From: Acanthosepion lycidas
Taxonomy: Eukaryota > Mollusca > Cephalopoda > Sepiida > Sepiidae
Reading direction: 5' to 3'
Length of the DNA stretch: 64,000 bases
NCBI GenBank assembly: GCA_963932145.1
Contig: CAWVQA010000085.1
Location: 186,001 to 250,000, forward strand
The notes beneath the pieces were generated by a model. It was not told the DNA's origin, searched no databases, and saw only the letters and a program-made list of their open reading frames with translations. Position numbers and translations under genes: made by a program. This document shows positions 39,650 through 51,505 of the stretch, piece by piece. How positions within the stretch are numbered: the stretch's first letter is position 1; every line of letters starts with the position of its first letter.

Positions 39650-41859
39650 TTGCCTTCAAATTCATACCGTGATCGTAGCATGCATGGACTTGACTCATAT
39701 GACTGGGATTTCCATGAAAAAGATTGTACGCCGAAAATGGGTGATCACTGTACATTTCTCTTCTGTTTCCTTTTTATATTTCTATTTTACCTCCTCAATT
39801 TAGCATTATGGACAGGGAAAGACCTAATCTAAGATCTGCACAAAAATATTTTGCCTTCAAATTCATACCGGGATCGTAGCATGCATGGACTCGACTCATA
39901 TGACTGGGATTTCCATGAAAAAGATTGTGGGCCGAAAATGGGCGATCACTGTACATTTCTCTTCTGTTTCCTATTTATATTTGTATTTTACCTCCTCAAT
40001 TTAGCATTATGGACAGGGAAAGACCTAATATAAGATCTGCACAAAAATATTTTGCTTCAAATTCATACCGTGATCGTAGCATGCATGGACTCGACTCATA
40101 TGACTGCGATTTCCCTGTAAAAGACTGTGGGCAGAAAATTGGTGATCACTGTACATTTCTCTTCTGTTTCCTAGTTATATTTCTACTTTACTTCCTCAAT
40201 TTAGCATTATGGACAGGGAAAGACCTAATCTAAAATTTGCACAAAAATATTTTGCCTTCAAATTCATACCGTGATCGTAGCATGCATGGACTTGACTCAT
40301 ATGACTGGGATTTCCATGAAAAAGATTGTGGGCCGAAAATGGGTGATCACTGTACATTTCTCTTCTGTTTCCTATTTATATTTATATTTTACCTCCTCAA
40401 TTTAGCATTATGGACAGGGAAAGACCTAATCTAATATCTGCACAAAAATATTTTGACTTCAAATTCATACCGTGATCGTAGCATGCATGGACTCGACTCA
40501 TATGACTGGGATTTCTATGAAAAAGATTGTGGGCCGAAAATGGGTGATCACTGTACATTTCTCTTCTGTTTCCTATTTATATTTTTATATTACCTCCTCA
40601 ATTTAGCCTTATGGACAGGGAAAGACCTAATCTACAATCTGCACAAAAATATTTTGCCTTCAAATTCATACCGTGATCGTAGCCTTCATGGACTCGACTC
40701 ATATGACTGGGATTTCCATGAAAAAGATTGTGGGCCGAAAATGGGTGATCACTGTACATTTCTCTTCGGTTTCCTAGTTATATTTCTATTTTACCTCCTC
40801 AATTTAGCATTATGGACAGGGAAAGACCTAATCTAAAATCTGCACAAAAACATATTGCCTTCAAATTCATACCGTGATTGTAGCATGCATGGACTCGACT
40901 CATATGACTGGGATTTCCATGAAAAAGATTGTGGGCCGAAAATGGGTGATCACTGTACATTTCTCTTCTGTTTCCTAGTTATATTTCTACTTTACTTCCT
41001 CAATTTAGCATTATGGACAGGGAAAGACCTAATCTAAAATCTGCACAAAAATATTTTGCCTTCAAATTCATACCGTGATCGTAGCATGCATGGACTCGAC
41101 TCATATGACTGGGATTTCCATGAAAAAGATTGTGGGCCGAAAATGGGTGATCACTGTACATTTCTCTTCTGTTTCCTATTTATATTTATATTTTACCTCC
41201 TCAATTTAGCATTATGGACGGGGAAAGACCTAATCTAAGATCTGCACAAAAATATCTTGCCTTCAAATTGATACCGTGATCGTAGCATGCATGGACTCGA
41301 CTCATATGACTGGGATTTCCATGAAAAAGATTGTGCGCCGAAAATGGGTGATCACTGTACATTTCTCTTCTGTTTCCTATTTATATTTGTATTTTACCTC
41401 CTCAATTTAGCATTATGGACAGGGAAAGACCTAATATAAGATCTGCACAAAAATATTTTGCCTTCAAATTCATACCGTGATCGTAGCATGCATGGACTCG
41501 AATCATATGACTGGGATTTCCATGAAAAAGATTGTGGGCCGGAAATGGATGATCACTGTACATTTCTCTTCTGTTTCCTATTTATATTTATATTTTACCT
41601 CCTCAATTTAGCATTATGGACAGGGAAAGACCTAATCTAAAATCTGCACAAAAATATTTTGCCTTCAAATTCATACCGTGATCGTAGCATGCATGGACTC
41701 GACTCATATGACTGGGATTTCCATGAAAAAGATTGTGGGCCGAAAATGGGTGATCACTGTACATTTCTCTTCTGTTTCCTATTTATATTTATATTTTACC
41801 TCCTCAATTTAGCATTATGGACGGGGAAAGACCTAATCTAAGATCTGCACAAAAATATC
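39650..41859 (+). repeat. 11-monomer higher-order repeat, copy 2 (2,210 bp)
   Basis: Tandem copy of 37440-39649, including the three-unit cassette with its 1-bp deletion, the stop-lost dimer and the GGCCGGAAATGGATG unit. The end differs: the trio at 41056-41658 is repeated at once at 41659-42261 (603 bp), and the GTATGG/CCATCAAAAAG unit that closes copy 1 appears after that, at 42262. A small three-unit duplication was therefore inserted before the last unit. Confidence 0.9.
40453..40854 (+). repeat. Stop-lost dimer, copy B
   Basis: Member of the 11-monomer copy at 39650-41859; same TAC-for-TAA change and same CGTAGCCTTCATGG variant as copy A, 2,210 bp upstream. Confidence 0.8.
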
Positions 41860-42864
41860 TTGCCTTCAAATTGATACCGTGATCGTAGCATGCATGGACT
41901 CGACTCATATGACTGGGATTTCTATGAAAAAGATTGTGCGCCGAAAATGGGTGATCACTGTACATTTCTCTTCTGTTTCCTATTTATATTTGTATTTTAC
42001 CTCCTCAATTTAGCATTATGGACAGGGAAAGACCTAATATAAGATCTGCACAAAAATATTTTGCCTTCAAATTCATACCGTGATCGTAGCATGCATGGAC
42101 TCGAATCATATGACTGGGATTTCCATGAAAAAGATTGTGGGCCGGAAATGGATGATCACTGTACATTTCTCTTCTGTTTCCTATTTATATTTATATTTTA
42201 CCTCCTCAATTTAGCATTATGGACAGGGAAAGACCTAATCTAAGATCTGCACAAAAATATTTTGCCTTCAAATTCATACCGTGATCGTAGCATGTATGGA
42301 CTCGACTCATATGACTGGGATTTCCATCAAAAAGATTGTGGGCCGAAAATGGGTGATCACTGTACATTTCTCTTCTGTTTCCTAGTTATATTTCTACTTT
42401 ACTTCCTCAATTTAGCATTATGGACAGGGAAAGACCTAATCTAAAATCTGCACAAAAATATTTTGCCTTCAAATTCATACCGTGATCGTAGCATGTATGG
42501 ACTCGACTCATATGACTGGGATTTCCATGAAAAAGATTCTGGGCCGAAAATGGGTGATCACTGTACATTTCTCTTCGGTTTCCTAGTTATATTTCTATTT
42601 TACCTCCTCAATTTAGCATTATGGACAGGGAAAGACCTAATCTAAGATCTGCACAAAAATATTTTGCCTTCAAATTCATACCGTGATCGTAGCATGCATG
42701 GACTCGACTCATATGACTGGGATTTCCATGAAAAAGATTGTGGGCCGAAAATGGGTGATCACTGTACATTTCTCTTCTGTTTCCTATTTATATTTATATT
42801 TTACCTCCTCAATTTAGCATTATGGACGGGGAAAGACCTAATCTAAGATCTGCACAAAAATATT

Positions 42865-43668
42865 TTGCCTTCAAATTCATACCGTGATCGTAGCATGCAT
42901 GGACTCGACTCATATGACTGGGATTTCTATGAAAAATATTGTGGGCCGAAAATGGGTGATCACTGTACATTTCTCTTCTGTTTCCTATTTATATTTTTAT
43001 ATTACCTCCTCAATTTAGCCTTATGGACAGGGAAAGACCTAATCTAAGATCTGCACAAAAATATTTTGCCTTCAAATTCATACCATGATCGTAGCCTGCA
43101 TGTACTCGACTCATATGACTGGGATTTCCATGAAAAAGATTGTGGGCCGAAAATGGGTGATCACTGTACATTTCTCTTCGGTTTCCTAGTTATATTTCTA
43201 TTTTACCTCCTCAATTTAGCATTATGGACAGGGAAAGACCTAATCTAAAATCTGCACAAAAACATATTGCCTTCAAATTCATACCGTGATTGTAGCATGC
43301 ATGGACTCGACTCATATGACTGGGATTTCCATGAAAAAGATTGTGGGCCGAAAATGGGTGATCACTGTACATTTCTCTTCTGTTTCCGAGTTATATTTCT
43401 ACTTTACTTCCTCAATTTAGCATTATGGACAGGGAAAGACCTAATCTAAAATCTGCACAAAAATATTTTGCCTTCAAATTCATACCGTGATCGTAGCATG
43501 CATGGACTCGACTCATATGACTGGGATTTCCATGAAAAAGATTGTGGGCCGAAAATGGGTGATCACTGTACATTTCTCTTCTGTTTCCTATTTATATTTA
43601 TATTTTACCTCCTCAATTTAGCATTATGGACGGGGAAAGACCTAATCTAATCTCTGCACAAAAATATT
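42865..43668 (+). repeat. Four-monomer block, 3,215-bp offset, copy 1
   Basis: Units with TTTTTATATTACC, CGTAGCCTGCATGTACTCG, TTCCGAGTTATATTTC and an ordinary partner. The TTCCGAG variant is found only here and in the second copy at 46482. The offset of 3,215 bp is 16 monomers minus 1 bp. Confidence 0.88.
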
Positions 43669-43869
43669 TTGCCTTCAAATTCATACCGTGATCGTAGCAT
43701 GCATGGACTCGACTCATATGACTGGGATTTCCATGAAAAAGATTGTGGGCCGGAAATGGGTGATCACTGTACATTTCTCTTCTGTTTCCTATTTCTATTT
43801 CTATTTTACCTCCTCAATTTAGCATTATGGACAGGGAAAGACCTAATCTAATATCTGCACAAAAATATT

Positions 43870-44271
43870 TTGCCTTCAAATTCATACCGTGATCGTAGCA
43901 TGCATGGACTCGACTCATATGACTGGGATTTCTATGAAAAAGATTGTGGGCCGAAAATGGGTGATCACTGTACATTTCTCTTCTGTTTCCTATTTATATT
44001 TTTATATTACCTCCTCAATTTAGCCTTATGGACAGGGAAAGACCTAATCTACAATCTGCACAAAAATATTTTGCCTTCAAATTCATACCGTGATCGTAGC
44101 CTGCATGGACTCGACTCATATGACTGGGATTTCCATGAAAAAGATTGTGGGCCGAAAATGGGCGATCACTGTACATTTCTCTTCGGTTTCCTAGTTATAT
44201 TTCTATTTTACCTCCTCAATTTAGCATTATGGACAGGGAAAGACCTAATCTAAAATCTGCACAAAAACATA
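43870..44271 (+). repeat. Stop-lost dimer, copy C
   Basis: Same pair of types with CTACAATCTG at the junction, but the second unit has CGTAGCCTGCATGG and GGGCGATCAC. The CCTGCATG form is shared with 43066 and 46281, where the preceding stop is intact, so the stop change and the CCTG variant have been reshuffled. Confidence 0.8.
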
Positions 44272-46079
44272 TTGCCTTCAAATTAATACCGTGATTGTAG
44301 CATGCATGGACTCGACTCATATGACTGGGATTTCCATGAAAAAGATTGTGGGCCGAAAATGGGTGATCACTGTAAATTTCTCTTCTGTTTCCTAGTTATA
44401 TTTCTCCTTTACTTCCTCAATTTAGCATTATGGACAGGGAAAGACCTAATCTAAAATCTGCACAGAAATATTTTGCCTTCAAATTCATACCGTTATCGTA
44501 GCATGCATGGACTCGACTCATATGACTGGGATTTCCATGAAAAAGATTGTGGGCCGAAAATGGGTGATCACTGTACATTTCTCTTCTGTTTCCTATTTAT
44601 ATTTATATTTTACCTCCTCAATTTAGCATTATGGACGGGGAAAGACCTAATCTAAGATCTGCACAAAAATATCTTGCCTTCAAATTCATACCGTGATCGT
44701 AGCATGCATGGACTCGACTCATATGACTGGGATTTCCATGAAAAAGATTGTGCGCCGAAAATGGGTGATCACTGTACATTTCTCTTCTGTTTCCTATTTA
44801 TATTTCTATTTTACCTCCTCAATTTAGCATTATGGACAGGGAAAGACCTAATCTAAGATCTGCACAAAGATATTTTGCCTTCAAATTCATACCGTGATCG
44901 TAGCATGCATGGAGTCGACTCATATGACTGGGATTTCCATGAAAAAGATTGTGGGCCGAAAATGGGTGATCACTGTACATTTCTCTTCTGTTTCCTATTT
45001 ATATTTGTATTTTACCTCCTCAATTTAGCATTATGGACAGGGAAAGACCTAATATAAGATCTGCACAAAAATATTTTGCCTTCAAATTCATACCGTGATC
45101 GTAGCATGCATGGACTCGAATCATATGACTGGGATTTTCTGTAAAAGACTGTGGGCCGAAAATGGGTGATCACTGTACATTTCTCTTCTGTTTCTTATTT
45201 GTATTTCTATTTTACTTCCTTAATTTAGCATTATGGACAGGGAAAGACCTAATCTAAAATTTCCACAAAAATATTTTGCCTTCAAATTCATACCGTGATC
45301 GTAGCATGCATGGACTTGACTCATATGACTGGGATTTCCATGAAAAAGATTGTGGGCCGAAAATGGGTGATCACTGTACATTTCTCTTCTGTTTCCTATT
45401 TATATTTATATTTTACCTCCTCAATTTAGCATTATGGACGGGGAAAGACCTAATCTAAGCTCTGCACAAAAATATTTTGCCTTCAAATTCATACCGTGAT
45501 CGTAGCATGCATGGACTCGACTCATATGACTGGGATTTCCATGAAAAAGATTGTGGGCCGAAAATGGGTGATCACTGTACATTTCTCTTCTGTTTCCTAT
45601 TTATATTTATATTTTACCTCCTCAATTTAGCATTATGGACGGGGAAAGACCTAATCTAAGATCTGCACAAAAATATTTTGCCTTCAAATTCATAACGTGA
45701 TCGTAGCATGTATGGACTCGACTCATATGACTGGGATTTCCATGAAAAAGATTGTGGGCCGAAAATGGGTGATCACTGTACATTTCTCTTCTGTTTCCTA
45801 TTTATATTTATATTTTACCTCCTCAATTTAGCATTATGGACAGGGAAAGACCTAATCTAAAATCTGCACAAAAATATTTTGCCTTCAAATTCATACCGTG
45901 ATCGTAGCATGTATGGACTCGACTCATATGACTGGGATTTCCATCAAAAAGATTGTGGGCCGAAAATGGGTGATCACTGTACATTTCTCTTCGGTTTCCT
46001 AGTTATATTTCTATTTTACCTCCTCAATTTAGCATTATGGACAGGGAAAGACCTAATCTAAAATCTGCACAAAAATATT

Positions 46080-46883
46080 TTGCCTTCAAATTCATACCGT
46101 GATCGTAGCATGCATGGACTCGACTCATATGACTGGGATTTCTATGAAAAAGATTGTGGGCCGAAAATGGGTGATCACTGTACATTTCTCTTCTGTTTCC
46201 TATTTATATTTTTATATTACCTCCTCAATTTAGCCTTATGGACAGGGAAAGACCTAATCTAAGATCAGCACAAAAATATTTTGCCTTCAAATTCATACCG
46301 TGATCGTAGCCTGCATGTACTCGACTCATATGACTGGGATTTCCATGAAAAAGATTGTGGGCCGTAAATGGGTGATCACTGTACATTTCTCTTCGGTTTC
46401 CTAGTTATATTTCTATTTTACCTCCTCAATTTACCATTATGGACAGGGAAAGACCTAATCTAAAATCTGCACAAAAACATATTGCCTTCAAATTCATACC
46501 GTGATTGTAGCATGCATGGACTCGACTCATATGACTGGGATTTCCATGAAAAAGATTGTGGGCCGAAAATGGGTGATCACTGTACATTTCTCTTCTGTTT
46601 CCGAGTTATATTTCTACTTTACTTCCTCAATTTAGCATTATGGACAGGGAAAGACCTAATCTAAAATCTGCACAAAAATATTTTGCCTTCAAATTCATAC
46701 CGTGATCGTAGCATGCATGGACTCGACTCATATGACTGGGATTTCCATGAAAAAGATTGTGGGCCGAAAATGGGTGATCACTGTACATTTCTCTTCTGTT
46801 TCCTATTTATATTTATATTTTACCTCCTTAATTTAGCATTATGGACGGGGAAAGACCTAATCTAAGATCTGCACAAAAATATC
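46080..46883 (+). repeat. Four-monomer block, 3,215-bp offset, copy 2
   Basis: Copy of 42865-43668. The second unit has GGGCCGTAAATGGG, an in-frame TAA near 46364, and AATTTACCATTATGG, both absent from copy 1. The following units (46884-47687) match 44674-45476 instead, at about 2,210 bp, so the two matches meet at a breakpoint near 46884. Confidence 0.88.
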
Positions 46884-48491
46884 TTGCCTTCAAATTCATA
46901 CCGTGATCGTAGCATGCATGGACTCGACTCATATGACTGGGATTTCCATGAAAAAGATTGTGGGCCGAAAATGGGTGATCACTGTACATTTCTCTTCTGT
47001 TTCCTATTTATATTTCTATTTTACCTCCTCAATTTAGCATTATGGACAGGGAAAGACCTAATCTAAGATCTGCACAAAGATATTTTGCCTTCAAATTCAT
47101 ACCGTGATCGTAGCATGCATGGACTCGACTCATATGACTGGGATTTCCATGAAAAAGATTGTGGGCCGAAAATGGGTGATCACTGTACATTTCTCTTCTG
47201 TTTCCTATTTATATTTGTATTTTACCTCCTCAATTTAGCATTATGGACAGGGAAAGACCCAATATAAGATCTGCACAAAAATATTTTGCCTTCAAATTCA
47301 TACCGTGATCGTAGCATGCATGGACTCGACTCATATGACTGGGATTTCCCTGTAAAAGACTGTGGGCAGAAAATGGGTGATCACTGTACATTTCTCTTCT
47401 GTTTCTTATTTGTATTTCTATTTTACTTCCTCAATTTAGCATTATGGACAGGGAAAGACCTAATCTAAAATTTCCACAAAAATATTTTGCCTTCAAATTC
47501 ATACCGTGATCGTAGCATGCATGGACTTGACTCATATGACTGGGATTTCCATGAAAAAGATTGTGGGCCGAAAATGGGTGATCACTGTACATTTCTCTTC
47601 TGTTTCCTATTTATATTTCTATTTTACCTCCTCAATTTAGCATTACGGACGGGGAAAGACCTAATCTAAGCTCTGCACAAAAATATTTTGCCTTCAAATT
47701 CATACCGTGATCGTAGCATGCATGGACTCGACTCATATGACTGGGATTTCCATGAAAAAGATTGTGGGCCGGAAATGGATGATCACTGTACATTTCTCTT
47801 CTGTTTCCTAGTTATATTTCTACTTTACTTCCTCAATTTAGCATTATGGACAGGGAAAGACCTAATCTAAAATCTGCACAAAAATATTTTGCCTTCAAAT
47901 TCATACCGTGATCGTAATATGCATGGACTCGACTCATATGACTGGGATTTCCATGAAAAAGATTGTGGGCCGAAAATGGGTGATCACTGTACATTTCTCT
48001 TCTGTTTCCTATTTATATTTATATTTTACCTCCTCAATTTATCATTATGGACGGGGAAAGACCTAATCTAAGATCTGCACAAAAATATTTTGCCTTCAAA
48101 TTCATAACGTGATCGTAGCATGTATGGACTCGACTCATATGACTGGGATTTCCATCAAAAAGATTGTGGGCTGAAAATGGGTGATCACTGTACATTTCTC
48201 TTCTGTTTCCTATTTATATTTCTATTTTACCTCCTCAATTTAGCATTATGGACAGGGAAAGACCTAATCTAAGATCTGCACAAAAATATTTTGCCTTCAA
48301 ATTCATACCGTGATCGTAGCATGCATGGACTAGACTCATATGATTGGGATTTCCATGAAAAAGATTGTGGGCCGAAAATGGGTGATCACTGTACATTTCT
48401 CTTCTGTTTCCTATTTATATTTATATTTTACCTCCTCAATTTAGCATTATGGACGGGGAAAGACCTAATCTAAGATCTGCACAAAAATATT

Positions 48492-49697
48492 TTGCCTTCA
48501 AATTCATACCGTGATCGTAGCATGCATGGACTCGACTCATATGACTGGGATTTCCCTGTAAAAGACTGTGGGCCGAAAATGGGTGATCACTGTACATTTC
48601 TCTTCTGTTTCCTATTTATATTTCTATTTTACCTCCTCAATTTAGCAATATGGCCAGGGAAAGACCTAATCTAAGCTCTGCACAAAAATATTTTGCCTTC
48701 AACTTCATACCGTGATCGTAGCATGCATGGACTCAACTCATATGACTGGTATTTCCATGAAAAAGATTGTGGGCCGAAAATGGGTGATCACTGTACATTT
48801 CTCTTCTGTTTCCTATTTATATTTCTATTTCACCTCCTCAATTTAGCATTATGGACAGGGAAAGACCTAATCTAAAATCTGCACAAAAACATATTGCCTT
48901 CAAATTCATTCCGTGATTGTAGCATGCATGGACTCGACTCATATGACTGGGATTTCCATGAAAAAGATTGTGGGCCAAAAATGGGTGATCACTGTACATT
49001 TCTCTTCTGTTTCCTAGTTATATTTCTACTTTACTTCCTCAATTTAGCATTATGGACAGGGAAAGACCTAATCTAAAATCTGCACAAAAATATTTTGCCT
49101 TCAAATTCATACCGTGATCGTAGCATGCATGGACTCGACTCATATGACTGGGATTTCCATGAAAAAGATTGTGGGCTGAAAATGGGTGATCACTGTACAT
49201 TTCTCTTCTGTTTCCTATTTATATTTATATTTTACCTCCTCAATTTAGCATTATGGACGGGGAAAGACCTAATCTAAGATCTGCACAAAAATATTTTGCC
49301 TTCAAATTCATACCGTGATCGTAGCATGCATGGACTCGACTCATATGACTGGGATTTCCATGAAAAAGATTGTGCGCCGAAAATGGGTGATCACTGAACA
49401 TTTCTCTTCTGTTTCCTATTTATATTTCTATTTTACCACCTCAATTTAGCATTATGGACAGGGAAAGACCTAATCTAAGATCTGCACAAAAATATTTTGC
49501 CTTCAAATTCATACCGTGATCGTAGCATGCATGGACTCGACTCATATGACTGGGATTTCCATGAAAAAGATTGTGGGCCGAAAATGGGTGATCACTGTAC
49601 ATTTCTCTTCTGTTTCCTATTTATATTTATATTTTACCTCCTCAATTTAGCATTATGGAAGGGGAAAGACCTAATCTAAGATCTGCACAAAAATATT
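48492..49697 (+). repeat. Six-monomer block, 3,014-bp offset, copy 1
   Basis: Ordered units: CCCTGTAAAAGACTG with CAATATGGCCAGGG; CTTCAACTTCATAC with CTCAACTCATATG and TTTCACCTCC; ACATATTGCC with TTCATTCCGTGATTG and TAGTTATATTTC; GGGCTGAAAATGGG; TGTGCGCCG with GATCACTGAACA; then an ordinary unit. The first five carry enough rare markers to make independent origin unlikely. Local change: TTACCACCTCC in unit five. Confidence 0.9.
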
Positions 49698-49725
49698 TTG
49701 CCTTCAAATTCATACCGTGATCGTA

Positions 49726-49731
49726 GCATGC
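49726..49731. other. Monomer palindrome GCATGC (with overlapping ATGCAT)
   Basis: GCATGC at monomer positions 29-34 overlaps ATGCAT at 31-36, so two six-base palindromes share four bases. The pair is present in most monomers. Variants such as GTATGC, GCATGT or GCCTGC break it in specific subtypes (for example 39449 and 42262 carry GCATGTATGG). A role is not shown by the sequence. Confidence 0.85.
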
Positions 49732-49742
49732 ATGGACTCGAC

Positions 49743-49750
49743 TCATATGA
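49743..49750. other. Monomer palindrome TCATATGA
   Basis: Perfect eight-base palindrome at monomer positions 46-53. It is conserved in most monomers. It is lost in the CATATTGG subtype (for example 10155, 12563, 14571, 18586), in the CATATAAC subtype (13768, 16176, 17783, 19188, 23196) and in the 7-bp deletion monomers (31024, 31821). Confidence 0.85.
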
Positions 49751-49788
49751 CTGGGATTTCCATGAAAAAGATTGTGGGCCGAAAATGG

Positions 49789-49802
49789 GTGATCACTGTA
49801 CA
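49789..49802. other. Adjacent palindromes GTGATCAC and TGTACA
   Basis: An eight-base and a six-base perfect palindrome abut at monomer positions 92-99 and 100-105. This is one of the most invariant parts of the monomer. Exceptions include GGCGATCAC at 35432, 36637, 37641 and 39851, GATCACTGAACA at 49296, 50300 and 52310, and GATTACTG at 26805, 28614 and 29820. Either a binding site or simple common descent could explain the conservation. Confidence 0.85.
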
Positions 49803-49890
49803 TTTCTCTTCTGTTTCCTATTTATATTTCTATTTTACCTCCTCAATTTAGCATTATGGACAGGGAAAGACCTAATCTAAAATCTGCACA

Positions 49891-49900
49891 AAAATATTTT
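49891..49900. other. Monomer-junction palindrome AAAATATTTT
   Basis: Perfect ten-base palindrome spanning the chosen monomer boundary (positions 194-201 plus 1-2 of the next unit). It is present at most junctions. It is destroyed in units whose junction reads ACATATTGCC (for example 34427, 38645, 40855, 51104, 54724, 55528, 62160) and altered in ATGTTTTGCC units (27207, 29016, 61557, 61959). Confidence 0.85.
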
Positions 49901-51505
49901 GCCTTCAAATTCCTACCGTGATCGTAGCATGCATGGACTCGACTCATATGACTGGGATTTCCATGAAAAAGATTGTGGGCCGAAAATGGGTGATCACTGT
50001 ACATTTCTCTTCGGTTTCCTAGTTATATTTCTATTTACCTCCTCAATTTAGCATTATGGACAGGGAAAGACCTAATCTAAAATCTGCACAAAAATATTTT
50101 GCCTTCAAATTCCTACCGTGATCGTAGCATGCATGGACTCGACTCATATGACTGGGATTTCCATGAAAAAGATTGTGGGCCGAAAATGGGTGATCACTGT
50201 ACATTTCTCTTCTGTTTCCTATTTATATTTATATTTTACCTCCTCAATTTAGCATTATGGACGGGGAAAGACCTAATCTAAGATCTGCACAAAAATATTT
50301 TGCCTTCAAATTCATACCGTGATCGTAGCATGCATGGACTCGACTCATATGACTGGGATTTCCATGAAAAAGATTGTGCGCCGAAAATGGGTGATCACTG
50401 AACATTTCTCTTCTGTTTCCTATTTATATTTCTATTTTACCTCCTCAATTTAGCATTATGGACAGGGAAAGACCTAATCTAAGATCTGCACAAAAATATT
50501 TTGCCTTCAAATTCATACCGTGATCGTAGCATGCATGGACTCGACTCATATGACTGGGATTTCCATGAAAAAGATTGTGGGCCGAAAATGGGTGATCACT
50601 GTACATTTCTCTTCTGTTTCCTATTTATATTTATATTTTACCTCCTCAATTTAGCATTATGGACAGGGAAAGATCTAATCTAAGATCTGCACAAAAATAT
50701 TTTGCCTTAAAATTCATACCGTGATCGTAGCATGCATGGACTCGAATCATATGACTGGGATTTCCATGAAAAAGATTGTGCGCCGAAAATGGGTGATCAC
50801 TGTACATTTCTCTTCTGTTTCCTATTTATATTTCTATTTTACCTCCTCAATTTAGCATTATGGACAGGGAAAGACCTAATCTAAGATCTGCACAAAAATA
50901 TTTTGCCTTAAAATTCATACCGTGATCGTAGCATGCATGGACTCGACTCATATGACAGGGATTTCCATGAAAAAGATTGTGGGCCGAAAATGGGTGATCA
51001 CTGTACATTTCTCTTCTGTTTCCTATTTATATTTCTATTTCACCTCCTCAATTTAGCATTATGGACAGGGAAAGACCTAATCTAAAATCTGCACAAAAAC
51101 ATATTGCCTTCAAATTCATACCGTGATTGTAGCATGCATGGACTCGACTCATATGACTGGGATTTCCATGAAAAAGATTGTGGGCCGAAAATGGGTGATC
51201 ACTGTACATTTCTCTTCTGTTTCCTAGTTATATTTCTACTTTACTTCCTCAATTTAGCATTATGGACAGGGAAAGACCTAATCTAAAATCTGCACAAAAA
51301 TATTTTGCCTTCAAATTCATACCGTGATCGTAGCATGCATGGACTCGACTCATATGACTGGGATTTCCATGAAAAAGATTGTGGGCCGAAAATGGCTGAT
51401 CACTGTACATTTCTCTTCTGTTTCCTATTTATATTTATATTTTACCTCCTCAATTTAGCATTATGGACGGGGAAAGACCTAATCTAAGATCTGCACAAAA
51501 ATATT

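Larger units (their letters stand above)
32819..48491 (+). repeat. Higher-order repeat domain 5 (5-, 11- and 16-mer offsets)
   Basis: About 78 monomers. Recurring types: TTTTTATATTACC units whose stop is changed to TAC; CTTCGGTTTCCTAG units; TGTGCGCCG and TGTACGCCG units; TTTGTATTTTACC units; CCCTGTAAAAGACTG units; GGCCGGAAATGGATG units; and TCCTAGTTATATTTCTACTT units. These are combined into nested repeats: a three-unit cassette seen four times, a 2,210-bp (11-monomer) tandem duplication at 37.4-41.6 kb, a 603-bp three-unit duplication at 41056/41659, and 3,215-bp (16-monomer) and 2,210-bp offsets at 42.9-47.9 kb. All match lengths are whole numbers of monomers apart from shared 1-bp deletions. 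Confidence 0.88.
49698..49898 (+). repeat. Reference 201-bp monomer (near-consensus copy)
   Basis: This unit is chosen as the reference because it has very few private changes. From position 1 (TTG): a mixed half at positions 1-100 carries all four CpG sites (positions 19, 25, 42 and 83). A pyrimidine-rich stretch at positions 105-150 has a single G on the plus strand. A hexamer-like TTTATA region lies at 124-140, GGACAGGGAAAG at 161-172, TAATCTAA at 176-183, and an A-run at the unit end. Marker sites for typing other monomers are position 133 (C, A or G before TATTTTACC), positions 79-81 (GGG, GCG or ACG), position 173 onward (GACCTA or GATCTA) and position 183-184 (AA, AG, AT or GC before TCTGC). 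Short palindromes in this unit are listed separately. Confidence 0.95.

Noticed and set aside
49724-49735. RNA polymerase III box A-like TAGCATGCATGG
   Set aside because: Weak match, with no box B (GGTTCGANNCC-like) sequence in any monomer and no tRNA or 5S-like fold recognised.
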